Shown piece after piece: positions 44,474-52,695 of a DNA stretch of 64,000 nucleotides (positions are counted from its first letter, which is position 1; the number at the start of each line of letters is the position of its first letter). A program made the position numbers and the translations under genes. Source of the DNA: Clostridiales bacterium SIT11 (GTDB taxonomy: Bacteria > Bacillota > Clostridia > Tissierellales > Peptoniphilaceae); the NCBI GenBank assembly GCA_001299455.1, contig CYUK01000003.1, positions 806,001-870,000 on the forward strand, written 5' to 3'. The notes under the pieces were generated by a model that did not search any database, was not told the origin of the DNA, and worked only from the letters and a program-made list of their open reading frames with translations.

Positions 44474-46276
44474 ATGAAAGATTCTAAAATTCAATCCTTT
44501 ACGGGCCTACGATCCCTGGCCCTCTGGGGCGTCATCCTCTACCATTTTTTCCCTCATATTTTTAAGGGAGGCTATCTGGGAGTTGTTGTCTTTTTTTGCC
44601 TGTCCGGTTACTTACTTATGGTCCACTCTTTAGAAAGGGAGGAAGCAGAACCCTTCCAGCAATTTCTAAAACGCTACAGGCGCTTAACTCCGCCCCTCCT
44701 CCTGGTTGTAGCCTTGACCTGCCTTCTGGCCCTGGTCTTTTTTAAGGAGGACTTTAAGGACACCCTTTTTTCAGGCCTGGCCGCCATTTTCAGCCTCAAC
44801 AATTGGCAGCAAATTTTACGGGGATTTTCCTATTTTGACCTCCATGGAAAATTTCTCCCCTTTACCCACTTTTGGGCCCTGTCTGCCCAAGTCCAATTTT
44901 ATCTTATCTGGGCTCTTTTACAGGTCTTCTTTGGAAAAAATAAGCAGAAATTTACCTATTCCCTCCTGGTTACCGGCCTAGTTTCCCTCTTGTTCATGGC
45001 CATCTTAACCCCTTTTTCCCAGGACACCACCCGGATTTATTATGGAACAGACACCCGGTTTTTCTCCTTTGCCCTGGGGTCTCTTTTTGCCATGGCCTCT
45101 AAGCAGGGGGCCTTGAAGGGGCCCCAGGAAGATAAGTCCCTCCATGGGGCCCTTCTTCTCTTGGTCTTAATTTTTTCCTTTATCTTTTTTAAGGAAGGCC
45201 CCCTCCTCTACTACGGCGGCATGGTGGTCATGAGCCTGGTCATTTGCTTCCTCCTGGCCTTTATTGGCAAGGAAGATAACGCCACAGCCCAGGTCTTGAC
45301 CCACCCCTTCCTCCAATACTTTGGCCTTCGTAGCTATGACATCTACCTTTGGCAGTATCCCTTGATGCTGGTCTTCCAAAACCTTTTTTCCGGGTCCACC
45401 CTCCCCTATCCCCTTCTTGTCCTCTTGCAAATTCCCCTCCTCCTAGGTTTAAGCGAACTAAGCTACCGGCTCTTTCATATCCAGGCCCGGACCAAGGTCA
45501 CCTGGGCCGCTGGACTTTCCCTGGTCCTTATTGGCCTAATGGGGACCTCTCCCCTGGCCAAGGGGGAAAAGTTCTTGGAGAACCCAAAAATGACTCCTGA
45601 AAAAGAATACCTGGCCCTCCAAAGGGAACGAGGAAAAATCCAAGCGGGCTACCGAAAAGAAACCCGTAAAGAAGCAGAAAGTCCCCTTCCAGAAGCTGTT
45701 TTAACGATTAATAAAAACTGGCCCCAACTGGCCCTGACCCAGGAAGACTTGAAAAAATTAAAGGACCGGGATGGCCTCCTTATCGGAGACAGTATTACTG
45801 CCATGACGGCCTATTCCATCCAAAATCTCCTGCCCAAGTTTACCATTGATGGAGAAAAGAACCGGCAATTGTTCCAGGGAAAGAAAGTCCTCCAGGCCCA
45901 TGACCTGACTGCCCTTTCTAATGATGCTCCTATTATCCTCCAACTGGGGACCAATGGCGATTTTAATCCTAAAGTCCTAGAAGACCTGGTGGCCCTCTGC
46001 CAGGGCCGGGAAGTTTACCTTGTCAATGCCTCTATCCCCGACCCCTGGGAAGCCAGTATTAACAAGAAGTTTCAGGACGTGGCCCACCAGTCCCCCCATG
46101 TCCATATCATTGACTGGTATTCCATTAGCAAGACCCACCAGGACCTCTTTATTAAGGACCACACCCATCCCAAGGACCTGGGGATTGACCTCTTTAGCCA
46201 GACCCTGGCCAAAAGTCTAGTGAGTCCAAAGGCCAAGACCCTGAAACATCCTACCAAACCCTTCCCCAGTCGTTAG
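44474..46276 (+). CDS. oatA: OatA/OafA-type acyltransferase with SGNH domain
   Basis: A 600-residue protein. Residues 1-360 form the acyltransferase-3 membrane domain (about ten helices) with the early signature FTGLRSLALWGVILYHFFPH. The C-terminal third (about 410-590) is an extracytoplasmic SGNH domain: GDS in LLIGDSITAM, the LQLGTNGDF block, and Asp-x-x-His in KDHTHPKDLG. This is the layout of peptidoglycan O-acetyltransferase OatA, which acetylates MurNAc and gives lysozyme resistance; other wall glycans are possible targets. It is 49 bases after the Crp gene, with GGAG before ATG 44474. Confidence 0.88.
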   Translation: MKDSKIQSFTGLRSLALWGVILYHFFPHIFKGGYLGVVVFFCLSGYLLMVHSLEREEAEPFQQFLKRYRRLTPPLLLVVALTCLLALVFFKEDFKDTLFSGLAAIFSLNNWQQILRGFSYFDLHGKFLPFTHFWALSAQVQFYLIWALLQVFFGKNKQKFTYSLLVTGLVSLLFMAILTPFSQDTTRIYYGTDTRFFSFALGSLFAMASKQGALKGPQEDKSLHGALLLLVLIFSFIFFKEGPLLYYGGMVVMSLVICFLLAFIGKEDNATAQVLTHPFLQYFGLRSYDIYLWQYPLMLVFQNLFSGSTLPYPLLVLLQIPLLLGLSELSYRLFHIQARTKVTWAAGLSLVLIGLMGTSPLAKGEKFLENPKMTPEKEYLALQRERGKIQAGYRKETRKEAESPLPEAVLTINKNWPQLALTQEDLKKLKDRDGLLIGDSITAMTAYSIQNLLPKFTIDGEKNRQLFQGKKVLQAHDLTALSNDAPIILQLGTNGDFNPKVLEDLVALCQGREVYLVNASIPDPWEASINKKFQDVAHQSPHVHIIDWYSISKTHQDLFIKDHTHPKDLGIDLFSQTLAKSLVSPKAKTLKHPTKPFPSR

Positions 46277-46350
46277 CCTTTCCTTTTTCAGACCTTCCTC
46301 TCCTTAATTTTATGGAAAATTCCAGTAAAATTTTTATAAAATCTTTATTT

Positions 46351-46366
46351 TGTGACAAAAGTCACA
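46351..46366. promoter_or_regulatory. CRP/FNR-type operator of the asr operon
   Basis: TGTGAC, AAAA, GTCACA: a perfect 16-base palindrome equal to the CRP consensus TGTGA-N6-TCACA. Its centre (46358.5) is about 41.5 bases upstream of the predicted start site near 46400, the class II activator position. The adjacent 46277-46350 shows no gene. Confidence 0.85.
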
Positions 46367-46387
46367 GACAGAATAAATACTTTCCCC

Positions 46388-46393
46388 TATACT
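46388..46393 (+). promoter_or_regulatory. -10 box of the asr promoter
   Basis: TATACT lies 30 bases past the operator centre and about 78 bases before the asrA ATG. The -35 position is covered by the operator edge and does not match consensus, as expected of an activated promoter. Confidence 0.65.
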
Positions 46394-46470
46394 TAAGGTA
46401 AATGGGAGAAAGTATTTTTTATTTTCCCTGCTTTGTTTGTTTTTTCACGAACTACTAGAAAGGAGATCCT

Positions 46471-47487
46471 ATGGGATACAAATTTACCAGCCAGTCCATA
46501 AACCAACTCTTCCAGGACCTGTCCAAAGACTACCTGATTTATGGACCCACTCGATTTGAAGGAGAGGGCCCCTTCTCCGATACAGATTCCATCCGTTACG
46601 GAGAAATCCAGGCCATTGAAGACCTGGAACTGAAAGAAAAAAGCCATTATTCTATGAAGGAAGTCTTCCTCCCCATTAGCGAAACCCTCTTTTACTTTAC
46701 AGAAGATGAGGTCAAGGAGTCCAAGGCTCCCTTCCAAAAAGAAGCCCTGGTTTTCTTAAGATCTTGTGACCTACATAGTGTCAAGCGTCTTGACGCCATC
46801 TATCTGGAAAATGGTTTTGAAGACCACTACTACAACCGCCTCCGGGACAAGATTCACTTTGTCCTCATTGGCTGTCCAGAATCTTTTTCCAATTGTTTTT
46901 GTGTGGATATGGAAACCAATATCTCCAGCAATTATTCTGCTTCCATTGATTGCATTGACGGCCACTACCTCATGGATTTAAAAGAAGAAGCCTTACAAGA
47001 AATTTTTGAGAAAAATGCCGATGAAGTCCTAGAAGTGACCCCTCAATATGTGACGGAGACCAAGACCCGGGTCCGGCTAAGTGATAAGATTGACCCTGTA
47101 AAAATTGCCTCCCATGACTTTTGGGACCAATACGACAAACGCTGCATTGCCTGCGGTCGCTGTAACTTTGCCTGCCCCACCTGTACCTGCTTTAGTATGC
47201 AAGACATTTTCTACCAAGACAATGGCCAGGCTGGAGAACGGCGGAGGGTCCACGCTTCCTGTATGGTGGATGGGTTTACCAACGTAGCCGGCGGTGGCCA
47301 ATACCGACCAAAAAATGGCCAACGGATGCGGTTTAAGACCCTCCATAAAATTTACGACTTTAAAAAACGCTTTGGCTACCACATGTGCACAGGCTGCGGC
47401 CGGTGTGACGATATTTGTCCAGAGTACATTTCTTTTTCCACCATGGTCACCAAGGTAGCGGATATTTCCGAAGGCAAGGAGGACTAA
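46471..47487 (+). CDS. asrA: Anaerobic sulfite reductase subunit A
   Basis: A 338-residue iron-sulfur electron-transfer subunit. Two ferredoxin-like 4Fe-4S motifs lie near the C-terminus: CIACGRCNFACPTCTC (about 226-241) and CTGCGRCDDICP (about 305-316). The family N-terminus (about 1-200) is intact. It passes electrons within the cytoplasmic AsrABC complex that reduces sulfite to sulfide. ATG 46471 follows AAAGGAGATCCT. First gene of asrABC-FNT. Confidence 0.94.
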   Translation: MGYKFTSQSINQLFQDLSKDYLIYGPTRFEGEGPFSDTDSIRYGEIQAIEDLELKEKSHYSMKEVFLPISETLFYFTEDEVKESKAPFQKEALVFLRSCDLHSVKRLDAIYLENGFEDHYYNRLRDKIHFVLIGCPESFSNCFCVDMETNISSNYSASIDCIDGHYLMDLKEEALQEIFEKNADEVLEVTPQYVTETKTRVRLSDKIDPVKIASHDFWDQYDKRCIACGRCNFACPTCTCFSMQDIFYQDNGQAGERRRVHASCMVDGFTNVAGGGQYRPKNGQRMRFKTLHKIYDFKKRFGYHMCTGCGRCDDICPEYISFSTMVTKVADISEGKED

Positions 47488-47488
47488 A

Positions 47489-48289
47489 ATGCACAACGAA
47501 TATTTACCCTTCCCATCAAAGATTTTAGATATTATTGAACACACAGACAAGGAGCACACCTTCCGGATGGAATACCAGGGCGATGTAAAGCCTGGCCAAT
47601 TTTTTGAAGTGTCCATTCCCAAGCTAGGGGAGGCCCCTATTTCCGTTTCCGGTATTGAAGAAGGCATTATTGACCTGACTATCCGGAAGGTCGGCCGGGT
47701 AACCGATGAAATTTTTAACCTCCTCCATGGGGACAAACTCTTTTTACGGGGACCCTATGGCAATGGCTTTGACCTGGACAACTACCGGAACAAGGAACTT
47801 TTAGTGGTGGCCGGCGGAACAGGTTTAAGCCCTGTCCGTGGAGTCATTGACCACTTTGCCAGAAACCCTGAAGACTGCAAGGGACTCAGCTTGGTGGCCG
47901 GCTTTAAGTCTCCTGCTGATATTCTCTTTTTTGCTGACCAAGCCCGGTGGAGGGAAACAATTGATATTATCCTCACAGTAGATGCCTTGGACTGCGACCC
48001 AGGAGACATGGTCTGTGAAATTGGTCTTGTGACAGAGCACCTTCCCAAGTTGAAAATTCAAGACTACTCCACAGCTGTGGCCATTGTTGTGGGGCCGCCT
48101 ATGATGATGCACTTTACTTGCCTCCAGCTCCTGGACCTAGGTTTTAAGGAAGAAAATATCTGGATTAGCCAGGAAAGAAAAATGTGCTGTGGTCTAGGAA
48201 AATGTGGTCATTGCAAGATTAATGAAAGCTATGTATGCTTAGACGGTCCCGTTTATAATTATACCCAGGGCCGGTATATGATTGATTAA
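47489..48289 (+). CDS. asrB: Anaerobic sulfite reductase subunit B (flavin reductase)
   Basis: A 266-residue ferredoxin-NADP reductase-like subunit. It has an FAD-binding barrel (LRGPYGNGFDLDNY), an NAD-binding stretch VVAGGTGLSPVRGVIDHF, and a C-terminal 2Fe-2S cluster in CCGLGKCGHCKI plus a later Cys. It should take electrons from NAD(P)H for AsrA/AsrC. It starts 1 base after asrA with AAGGAGG. Confidence 0.94.
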   Translation: MHNEYLPFPSKILDIIEHTDKEHTFRMEYQGDVKPGQFFEVSIPKLGEAPISVSGIEEGIIDLTIRKVGRVTDEIFNLLHGDKLFLRGPYGNGFDLDNYRNKELLVVAGGTGLSPVRGVIDHFARNPEDCKGLSLVAGFKSPADILFFADQARWRETIDIILTVDALDCDPGDMVCEIGLVTEHLPKLKIQDYSTAVAIVVGPPMMMHFTCLQLLDLGFKEENIWISQERKMCCGLGKCGHCKINESYVCLDGPVYNYTQGRYMID

Positions 48290-48304
48290 GGGGTGGACGA
48301 GAAA

Positions 48305-49297
48305 ATGAGTATGGATTATAATGCAAATAAGATGCGAAAGAATGCCTTTCGGATAACGAAAAACCGGGGGATTACAGCTGTGCGAATCCGGGTTCCCGGC
48401 GGCCACATTACCGGAAAGCTTTTAGGCCAAGTTCAGGAAATTGCCGACACCTACGGCAATGGGGAAGTCCACATTACCTCCCGCCAGGGCTTTGAAATTT
48501 TAGGCATTCCTTTTGAAAAAATGGATGAGGTCAACAAGGCTGTTCAACCTCTCATTGACGAATTAGATATTAACCAAGACAAGAGAAACGAAGGCTACAC
48601 TTCTTCCGGAACCAGGAATGTTGCCGCCTGTATTGGAAACCGAGTTTGTCCCTATGGCTGCTACGAAACCACTGGATTTGCCCAAAGGATTGAGGAGGAA
48701 ATCTTCCCTGATGACCTCCACTTTAAAATCGCTCTTACAGGCTGTCCCAACGACTGTCAAAAGGTCCGGATGCACGACTTTGGTATTATTGGCATGACAG
48801 AACCCCAGCTGGACAAGGACCGGTGCGTCAACTGTGGAGCCTGTGAAAAATACTGTCGAACCAAGAGTGTCCAAGCCATTGAAATGGTCAATGGAAAGCC
48901 TCATCGGAACAAGGAAAAGTGTATTGGCTGTGGAGTTTGTGTGGTTTACTGTCCTATGCGAGCCTGGACCCGGTCCAAGAAGAAATATTATAAATTAACC
49001 CTCTTAGGCCGGACAGGAAAGAAAAATCCACGCTTGGGTCAAGACTTTATTAAATGGGCCGACGAAGATTCCATTGTCAAAATTATTAAAAATACCTATG
49101 ACTATGTCCGGGAATTCATCGACCCCAATGCTCCCGGTGGCAAGGAACACATCGGCTATATTGTCGATCGAACAGGCTTTGGTGTCTTTAAGGAATGGGT
49201 CATGAAAGATGTCCAACTTCCTGAAGAAGCCTTGGTCTATGACCCCATTTACTGGGGCGGCATCCACTACGACACCACCCATAAAACCCATATTTAA
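48305..49297 (+). CDS. asrC: Anaerobic sulfite reductase subunit C (siroheme catalytic subunit)
   Basis: A 330-residue catalytic subunit. The siroheme/4Fe-4S ligands lie in CIGNRVCPYGC and TGCPNDCQ; a ferredoxin insert has CVNCGACEKYC and CIGCGVCVVYCP. ATG 48305 is chosen because GGGGTGG lies 8 bases upstream; a GTG at 48293 has no ribosome site. It reduces sulfite to sulfide by six electrons. The gene set is the dissimilatory-type Asr of clostridia and Salmonella. Confidence 0.95.
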   Translation: MSMDYNANKMRKNAFRITKNRGITAVRIRVPGGHITGKLLGQVQEIADTYGNGEVHITSRQGFEILGIPFEKMDEVNKAVQPLIDELDINQDKRNEGYTSSGTRNVAACIGNRVCPYGCYETTGFAQRIEEEIFPDDLHFKIALTGCPNDCQKVRMHDFGIIGMTEPQLDKDRCVNCGACEKYCRTKSVQAIEMVNGKPHRNKEKCIGCGVCVVYCPMRAWTRSKKKYYKLTLLGRTGKKNPRLGQDFIKWADEDSIVKIIKNTYDYVREFIDPNAPGGKEHIGYIVDRTGFGVFKEWVMKDVQLPEEALVYDPIYWGGIHYDTTHKTHI

Positions 49298-49306
49298 GGA
49301 GGATCT

Positions 49307-50065
49307 ATGTATAAGGAAGATTGTGAAAAACTAGGCCAAGGAGCCAAAACTAAACTTGCACTTTTAAAATCCAACCCCCTGGGCTATCTTTTGGCCTCTA
49401 TGCTGGCCGGTCTCTTTGTAGGCTTTGGGATTTGCCTGGTCTTTACCATCCAAAGTTTGCTGCCAGACTTTGCCGGAACCAAGGTAATCATGGGCTTTTG
49501 CTTCACCATTGCCCTGTCCTTGGTGGTTATTGCTGGAGCCGAGCTCTTCACTGGAAATAACCTTGTAATGACTTTAGGAGGCCTAGAAAAAACCGTCCAA
49601 TGGAAGGATGTCTTTAAATTATGGCTTGTTTGCTGGCTTGGAAACCTCTTAGGATCTATCCTCTGTGCCCTTCTCTTTGTAGGAGCTGGCTTTTTAAATG
49701 GCCCTGCTGCCGATGTCTTTGCCAAGGCAACCCTGGCGAAGACCCAAATTCCCTTCTTCCCCCTCCTCCTCAGGGGCATTTTATGTAATATCTTGGTCTG
49801 CCTGGCTGTTTGGGGGTCCGGCCGTGTATCCGATGGAGCTGGGAAAATTCTCATTATTGGCCTCTGCCTGGCCACCTTCTTTATTTCAGGCTATGAGCAT
49901 AGTGTGGCCAATATGACCCTCCTATCCATTGGTCTTTTGGCCAAGTCCTCCTTTACCATCGGCCTAGGTCCTGTGGCCTACAACCTCTTGGTGGTAACCC
50001 TGGGCAATATGATTGGGGGCATCTTCTTCGTAGCCTTCCCCTATGCCATCATCAGTCGAAAGTAA
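49307..50065 (+). CDS. FNT-family hydrosulfide channel (asr-linked)
   Basis: A 252-residue FNT pentamer subunit with six membrane helices. The conserved pore His lies in GYEHSVANM; the half-helix motif reads GAELFTGNN. It ends the asr operon, 9 bases after asrC with AAGGAGG. The FNT member linked to asrABC in Clostridioides difficile is the hydrosulfide channel (HSC/FNT3), so export of HS- made by AsrABC is the best prediction. Formate or nitrite transport is possible but no matching enzymes adjoin it. Confidence 0.88.
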   Translation: MYKEDCEKLGQGAKTKLALLKSNPLGYLLASMLAGLFVGFGICLVFTIQSLLPDFAGTKVIMGFCFTIALSLVVIAGAELFTGNNLVMTLGGLEKTVQWKDVFKLWLVCWLGNLLGSILCALLFVGAGFLNGPAADVFAKATLAKTQIPFFPLLLRGILCNILVCLAVWGSGRVSDGAGKILIIGLCLATFFISGYEHSVANMTLLSIGLLAKSSFTIGLGPVAYNLLVVTLGNMIGGIFFVAFPYAIISRK

Positions 50066-50076
50066 TTTTTTCAATA

Positions 50077-50124
50077 GAAAACCCGGACCCTGTCTATTTT
50101 TTTGGACTGGGCCCGGGTTTTTCT
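50077..50124. terminator. Bidirectional terminator after the asr operon
   Basis: Arms AAAACCCGG and CCGGGTTTT with a large loop. It ends the FNT transcript and the converging DUF3784-like gene transcript. Confidence 0.75.
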
Positions 50125-50161
50125 ATGAAAAGAGAGGACCTGTCAGTCCCCTCTTCATTTT

Positions 50162-50485
50162 CTATTGCTTTTTCCTTCCCATGTAAATATCAGAACCAAT
50201 GGCATAGACGGCGATCACTGTGGTAAAAACCAAGCTGACGTTTCTAGAAATCTTGCCTGGATAGTAGACCGTTCCAGCTAGGAATAAAAATTCAAAGGCC
50301 AGTAGGGTAAATACAGTCCCTGTTTGAATATAAATGGGCTTTAGGTTTAGCTTGTCCCGGTCGGCCTTAGGTGTGTAGATATAGGCATTGTTTAAGGGTG
50401 GCCCAATTTGTAAAAATTGGAGAAGGCTCACCACAAAAGACCCTAGGGCCAAGAGTAAAAATAAAATTAAAATCCCGTCTTCCAT
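50162..50485 (-). CDS. DUF3784-like small membrane protein
   Basis: A 107-residue protein with three membrane helices (ILILFLLLALGSFVVSLLQF, GTVFTLLAFEFLFLAGTV, SLVFTTVIAVYAIGS) and between them PPLNNAYIYTPKADRDKLN, which resembles the DUF3784 loop. Function unknown. It starts after AAAGGAGAG and lies 38 bases downstream of the NWGAF protein gene, perhaps in its transcript. Confidence 0.6.
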   Translation of the reverse strand: MEDGILILFLLLALGSFVVSLLQFLQIGPPLNNAYIYTPKADRDKLNLKPIYIQTGTVFTLLAFEFLFLAGTVYYPGKISRNVSLVFTTVIAVYAIGSDIYMGRKKQ

Positions 50486-50523
50486 ACCATTCTCTCCTTT
50501 TAAAATCTAGGAAAAACACCTAC

Positions 50524-50919
50524 TTATTCAATGACCATATTTTGGGACTCCATAAGTTCCGGAATGGTGAAGATTCCTAGCATGCCCAGGGCAAAGACTA
50601 CAATAAAGATAATTAGGCTAATGAAGAACATAAACTTCCCGGCCCGGTTCCAGGTTTCTTGAATCCTGGAAAATTCTTCCATATCCCGGTAGGTGTTCTT
50701 TTCCATGGCCCACTTGTTTCCCTTAAAGCCAGAAAGGATGATAATCACAAGGTTTAGGCCGGGAATCAGGGCTAAAAGGGGAATATAGCAGTGGTTGGCA
50801 ATCCCCCAGGGGATACAGTAGAAAAAAGCCCCCCAATTAAACTTCCCCGGTCTTTGGGGATAGTCTCTTCTTGGATTTTCTTCATAGTTTCTTGCTTCTA
50901 GGTCTTGTATTGGATCCAT
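50524..50919 (-). CDS. NWGAF-motif membrane protein, no zinc ribbon (module B)
   Basis: A 131-residue protein; ATG 50919 follows AGAGAGGACCCA and is preferred over an in-frame GTG at 50937. After a charged N-terminal 30 residues come FNWGAFFYCIPWGIANHC, a helix, GNKWAMEKNTYRDMEEF and a second pair of helices. Between the module A protein and this one about 60 % of aligned positions look identical by eye. It lacks the N-terminal zinc ribbon of the module A protein. Second gene of its pair. Confidence 0.75.
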   Translation of the reverse strand: MDPIQDLEARNYEENPRRDYPQRPGKFNWGAFFYCIPWGIANHCYIPLLALIPGLNLVIIILSGFKGNKWAMEKNTYRDMEEFSRIQETWNRAGKFMFFISLIIFIVVFALGMLGIFTIPELMESQNMVIE

Positions 50920-50955
50920 TGGGTCCTCTCTTTCCACGATTTATTCTTTTACTCT

Positions 50956-51891
50956 TTAATCGTCTTCATCATCAGAAGAGGAAAATCTTCCAAAGGCGTC
51001 TTCAATGGCCTTTTTCGCCGCTTCTTCTGCTTCCTGCTTCTTCTTTTCCAGCTCTTCTTCCCGCCGGCGTTTTGCTTCTTCTTCCTGGCGGACTCTTTCT
51101 AAATAGGCATCCTTGGCCCCTTGAGTTTTTTCTTGTAAAAGACGTAAAACTTGGTTTTGGGGATCCTGGTCTAAGAGGGGATTGATGATATTTAGGGCCT
51201 GACTATAGTAGCCTTGGTCCACCAAGTCTTTAGTCCTCTCTTCCACTTGCTTAATGAGCTTGTCTATATCTTGGCTGGCCTGGTCGCTGTACTTGGTCCC
51301 TTCTTTTTTTATCTTTAAGAGGGCCTGGAAGGCTTGGGCATAGTGGTCTTCCTCTTTGTTTTCCACAATTTCTTCCGCCTGCTTCAGGTTTTTAGCCGTC
51401 TTTTCCAAGTTTTGAACCTGGGCCATTTCATTTTTGTACTTGCTGTCCTGGGTTTCTTCATAGAGTCCTTGGTAAATTTTCAAGGCTTCTTGGAAATTTT
51501 CCTGGTCCACATTGGCTTGGGCCTGTCTTTCCAGCTGACTTCTTTGGTAGTATTGGTAGCCGAAATAACCCCCTAGGCCTAGGAGACCACAGAGGATGAT
51601 TAGGCCTAAAATCTTAGGCCAAACAGGGCCCCTCTTTTGGTCCTTAAAGGAAGGATAGTCTTCATAATTTTCATACTCTTCATAATCTTCGTAATCTTCG
51701 TCCTCTTCATGGTCCCCAAGGGCCTGCCCCCTTAAGGGCTTCATGGAAAGAGTGTCAACGAGGTCTTCTCCCCCATCTTTTTCTTTGGACTTCCGGGAGT
51801 CTTCCTCCTGCCCTCTATTTAATTGATGGCCACAATAAAAACAAAACCTGGCTTCCTCTTGGTTTTCCTTGCCACAAACTGGGCACTTCAT
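50956..51891 (-). CDS. Zinc-ribbon membrane protein with long helical region (module B)
   Basis: A 311-residue protein. A zinc ribbon (CPVCGKENQEEARFCFYCGH, 3-22) leads to an acidic linker, one membrane helix (about 92-111, ILGLIILCGLLGLGGYFGYQ), and a long Glu/Lys/Gln-rich helical region with TPR-like spacing (YSQALNIINPLLDQDPQN is one repeat). The C-terminus is an RREEELEKKK coiled coil and an acidic DDEDD tail. It is paralogous to the protein at 26867-27892 but has no SH3b domain. First gene of pair B, after GGGGGTGTGCC. Function unknown. Confidence 0.78.
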   Translation of the reverse strand: MKCPVCGKENQEEARFCFYCGHQLNRGQEEDSRKSKEKDGGEDLVDTLSMKPLRGQALGDHEEDEDYEDYEEYENYEDYPSFKDQKRGPVWPKILGLIILCGLLGLGGYFGYQYYQRSQLERQAQANVDQENFQEALKIYQGLYEETQDSKYKNEMAQVQNLEKTAKNLKQAEEIVENKEEDHYAQAFQALLKIKKEGTKYSDQASQDIDKLIKQVEERTKDLVDQGYYSQALNIINPLLDQDPQNQVLRLLQEKTQGAKDAYLERVRQEEEAKRRREEELEKKKQEAEEAAKKAIEDAFGRFSSSDDEDD

Positions 51892-51983
51892 GGCACACCC
51901 CCTTTTTTAATGATAATAAACTATAGGCTTATTTTAAGGGATTCCAGGGAAAAGTGCAAATAAAATCTCTCCCCTTCTTGGGT

Positions 51984-52517
51984 TTAGGAGGAATAATACA
52001 TTCTCCGGACTTCTTCCACATCATACTGGTCCAGGGTCCCCGGTCGCAGGGTCTTTCTTTCCTCTCCTGTAGATTCAAAGCCTAGGGACTCATAAAGGCT
52101 GGCCCCGGTGTCATTGTCCTTGTAGTGCATGAGTTCTACAAAGGCAATGCTGGGATAGGCCTCCTTAAAAAAGTCTAGAGATTCCTTGAGGGCCTCCCTG
52201 CCCCAGCCCCGACCTTGAAAACTTTTATCCAGCATAATCCGCTTTAAATAAACATAGTCTTGGCCATCTGCATGGATTTCATGGTCCCCCTCACCAGGGC
52301 CCATTTCCCTTTTCACTCCATAGGGTTGAAAATAATAGAGGATAAAGCCAATCAGGTCCCCCTCTCTGTAAATAGCCCGGGCTTCCAGGTAGTCAAAAAC
52401 CTTGGCTTCGGCCAGGGAGTAGAGGTTATTTTCCATAAAACCTACTTGGTCTTCTGCCATTTCAAGGTGAATGACTTGGTCAAAATTTTTAGGACATACT
52501 TTTTCAAATGTAATCAT
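51984..52517 (-). CDS. GNAT acetyltransferase, polyamine-acetyltransferase-like
   Basis: A 177-residue protein with a strong acetyl-CoA loop (SFQGRGWGREALKESLDFF) and the C-terminal ALY-type GASLYESLGFESTG. The overall pattern (FILYYFQPYG, YLKRIMLD) is close to spermine/spermidine acetyltransferases such as BltD/PaiA, but the substrate is inferred. It stands alone, divergent from the PAP2 gene; AAAGGAGG precedes its ATG. Confidence 0.82.
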   Translation of the reverse strand: MITFEKVCPKNFDQVIHLEMAEDQVGFMENNLYSLAEAKVFDYLEARAIYREGDLIGFILYYFQPYGVKREMGPGEGDHEIHADGQDYVYLKRIMLDKSFQGRGWGREALKESLDFFKEAYPSIAFVELMHYKDNDTGASLYESLGFESTGEERKTLRPGTLDQYDVEEVRRMYYSS

Positions 52518-52695
52518 TTCTGCCTCCTTTACCTTATTTATGCCCCTTTTTAGAGGATTTACACAAAATTTAAAAAATCCTTCTGAAAAAGAAAGCTCTA
52601 CGGCCCATTTCTTTTCCTATCCGCCTAGCCTGCCCCTTGCTATTTGCCTTTATTCTTGCTATCCTTTTAGTATCTATTTTTCATGGAGGTGGCTT

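Noticed and set aside
47077-47736. 219-codon minus-strand open frame across asrA/asrB
   Set aside because: Spans two solid genes with known motifs; no ribosome site or family match.
49307-50065. Calling the FNT gene a formate or nitrite transporter
   Set aside because: No formate or nitrite enzyme genes adjoin it; the asr operon position favours hydrosulfide.
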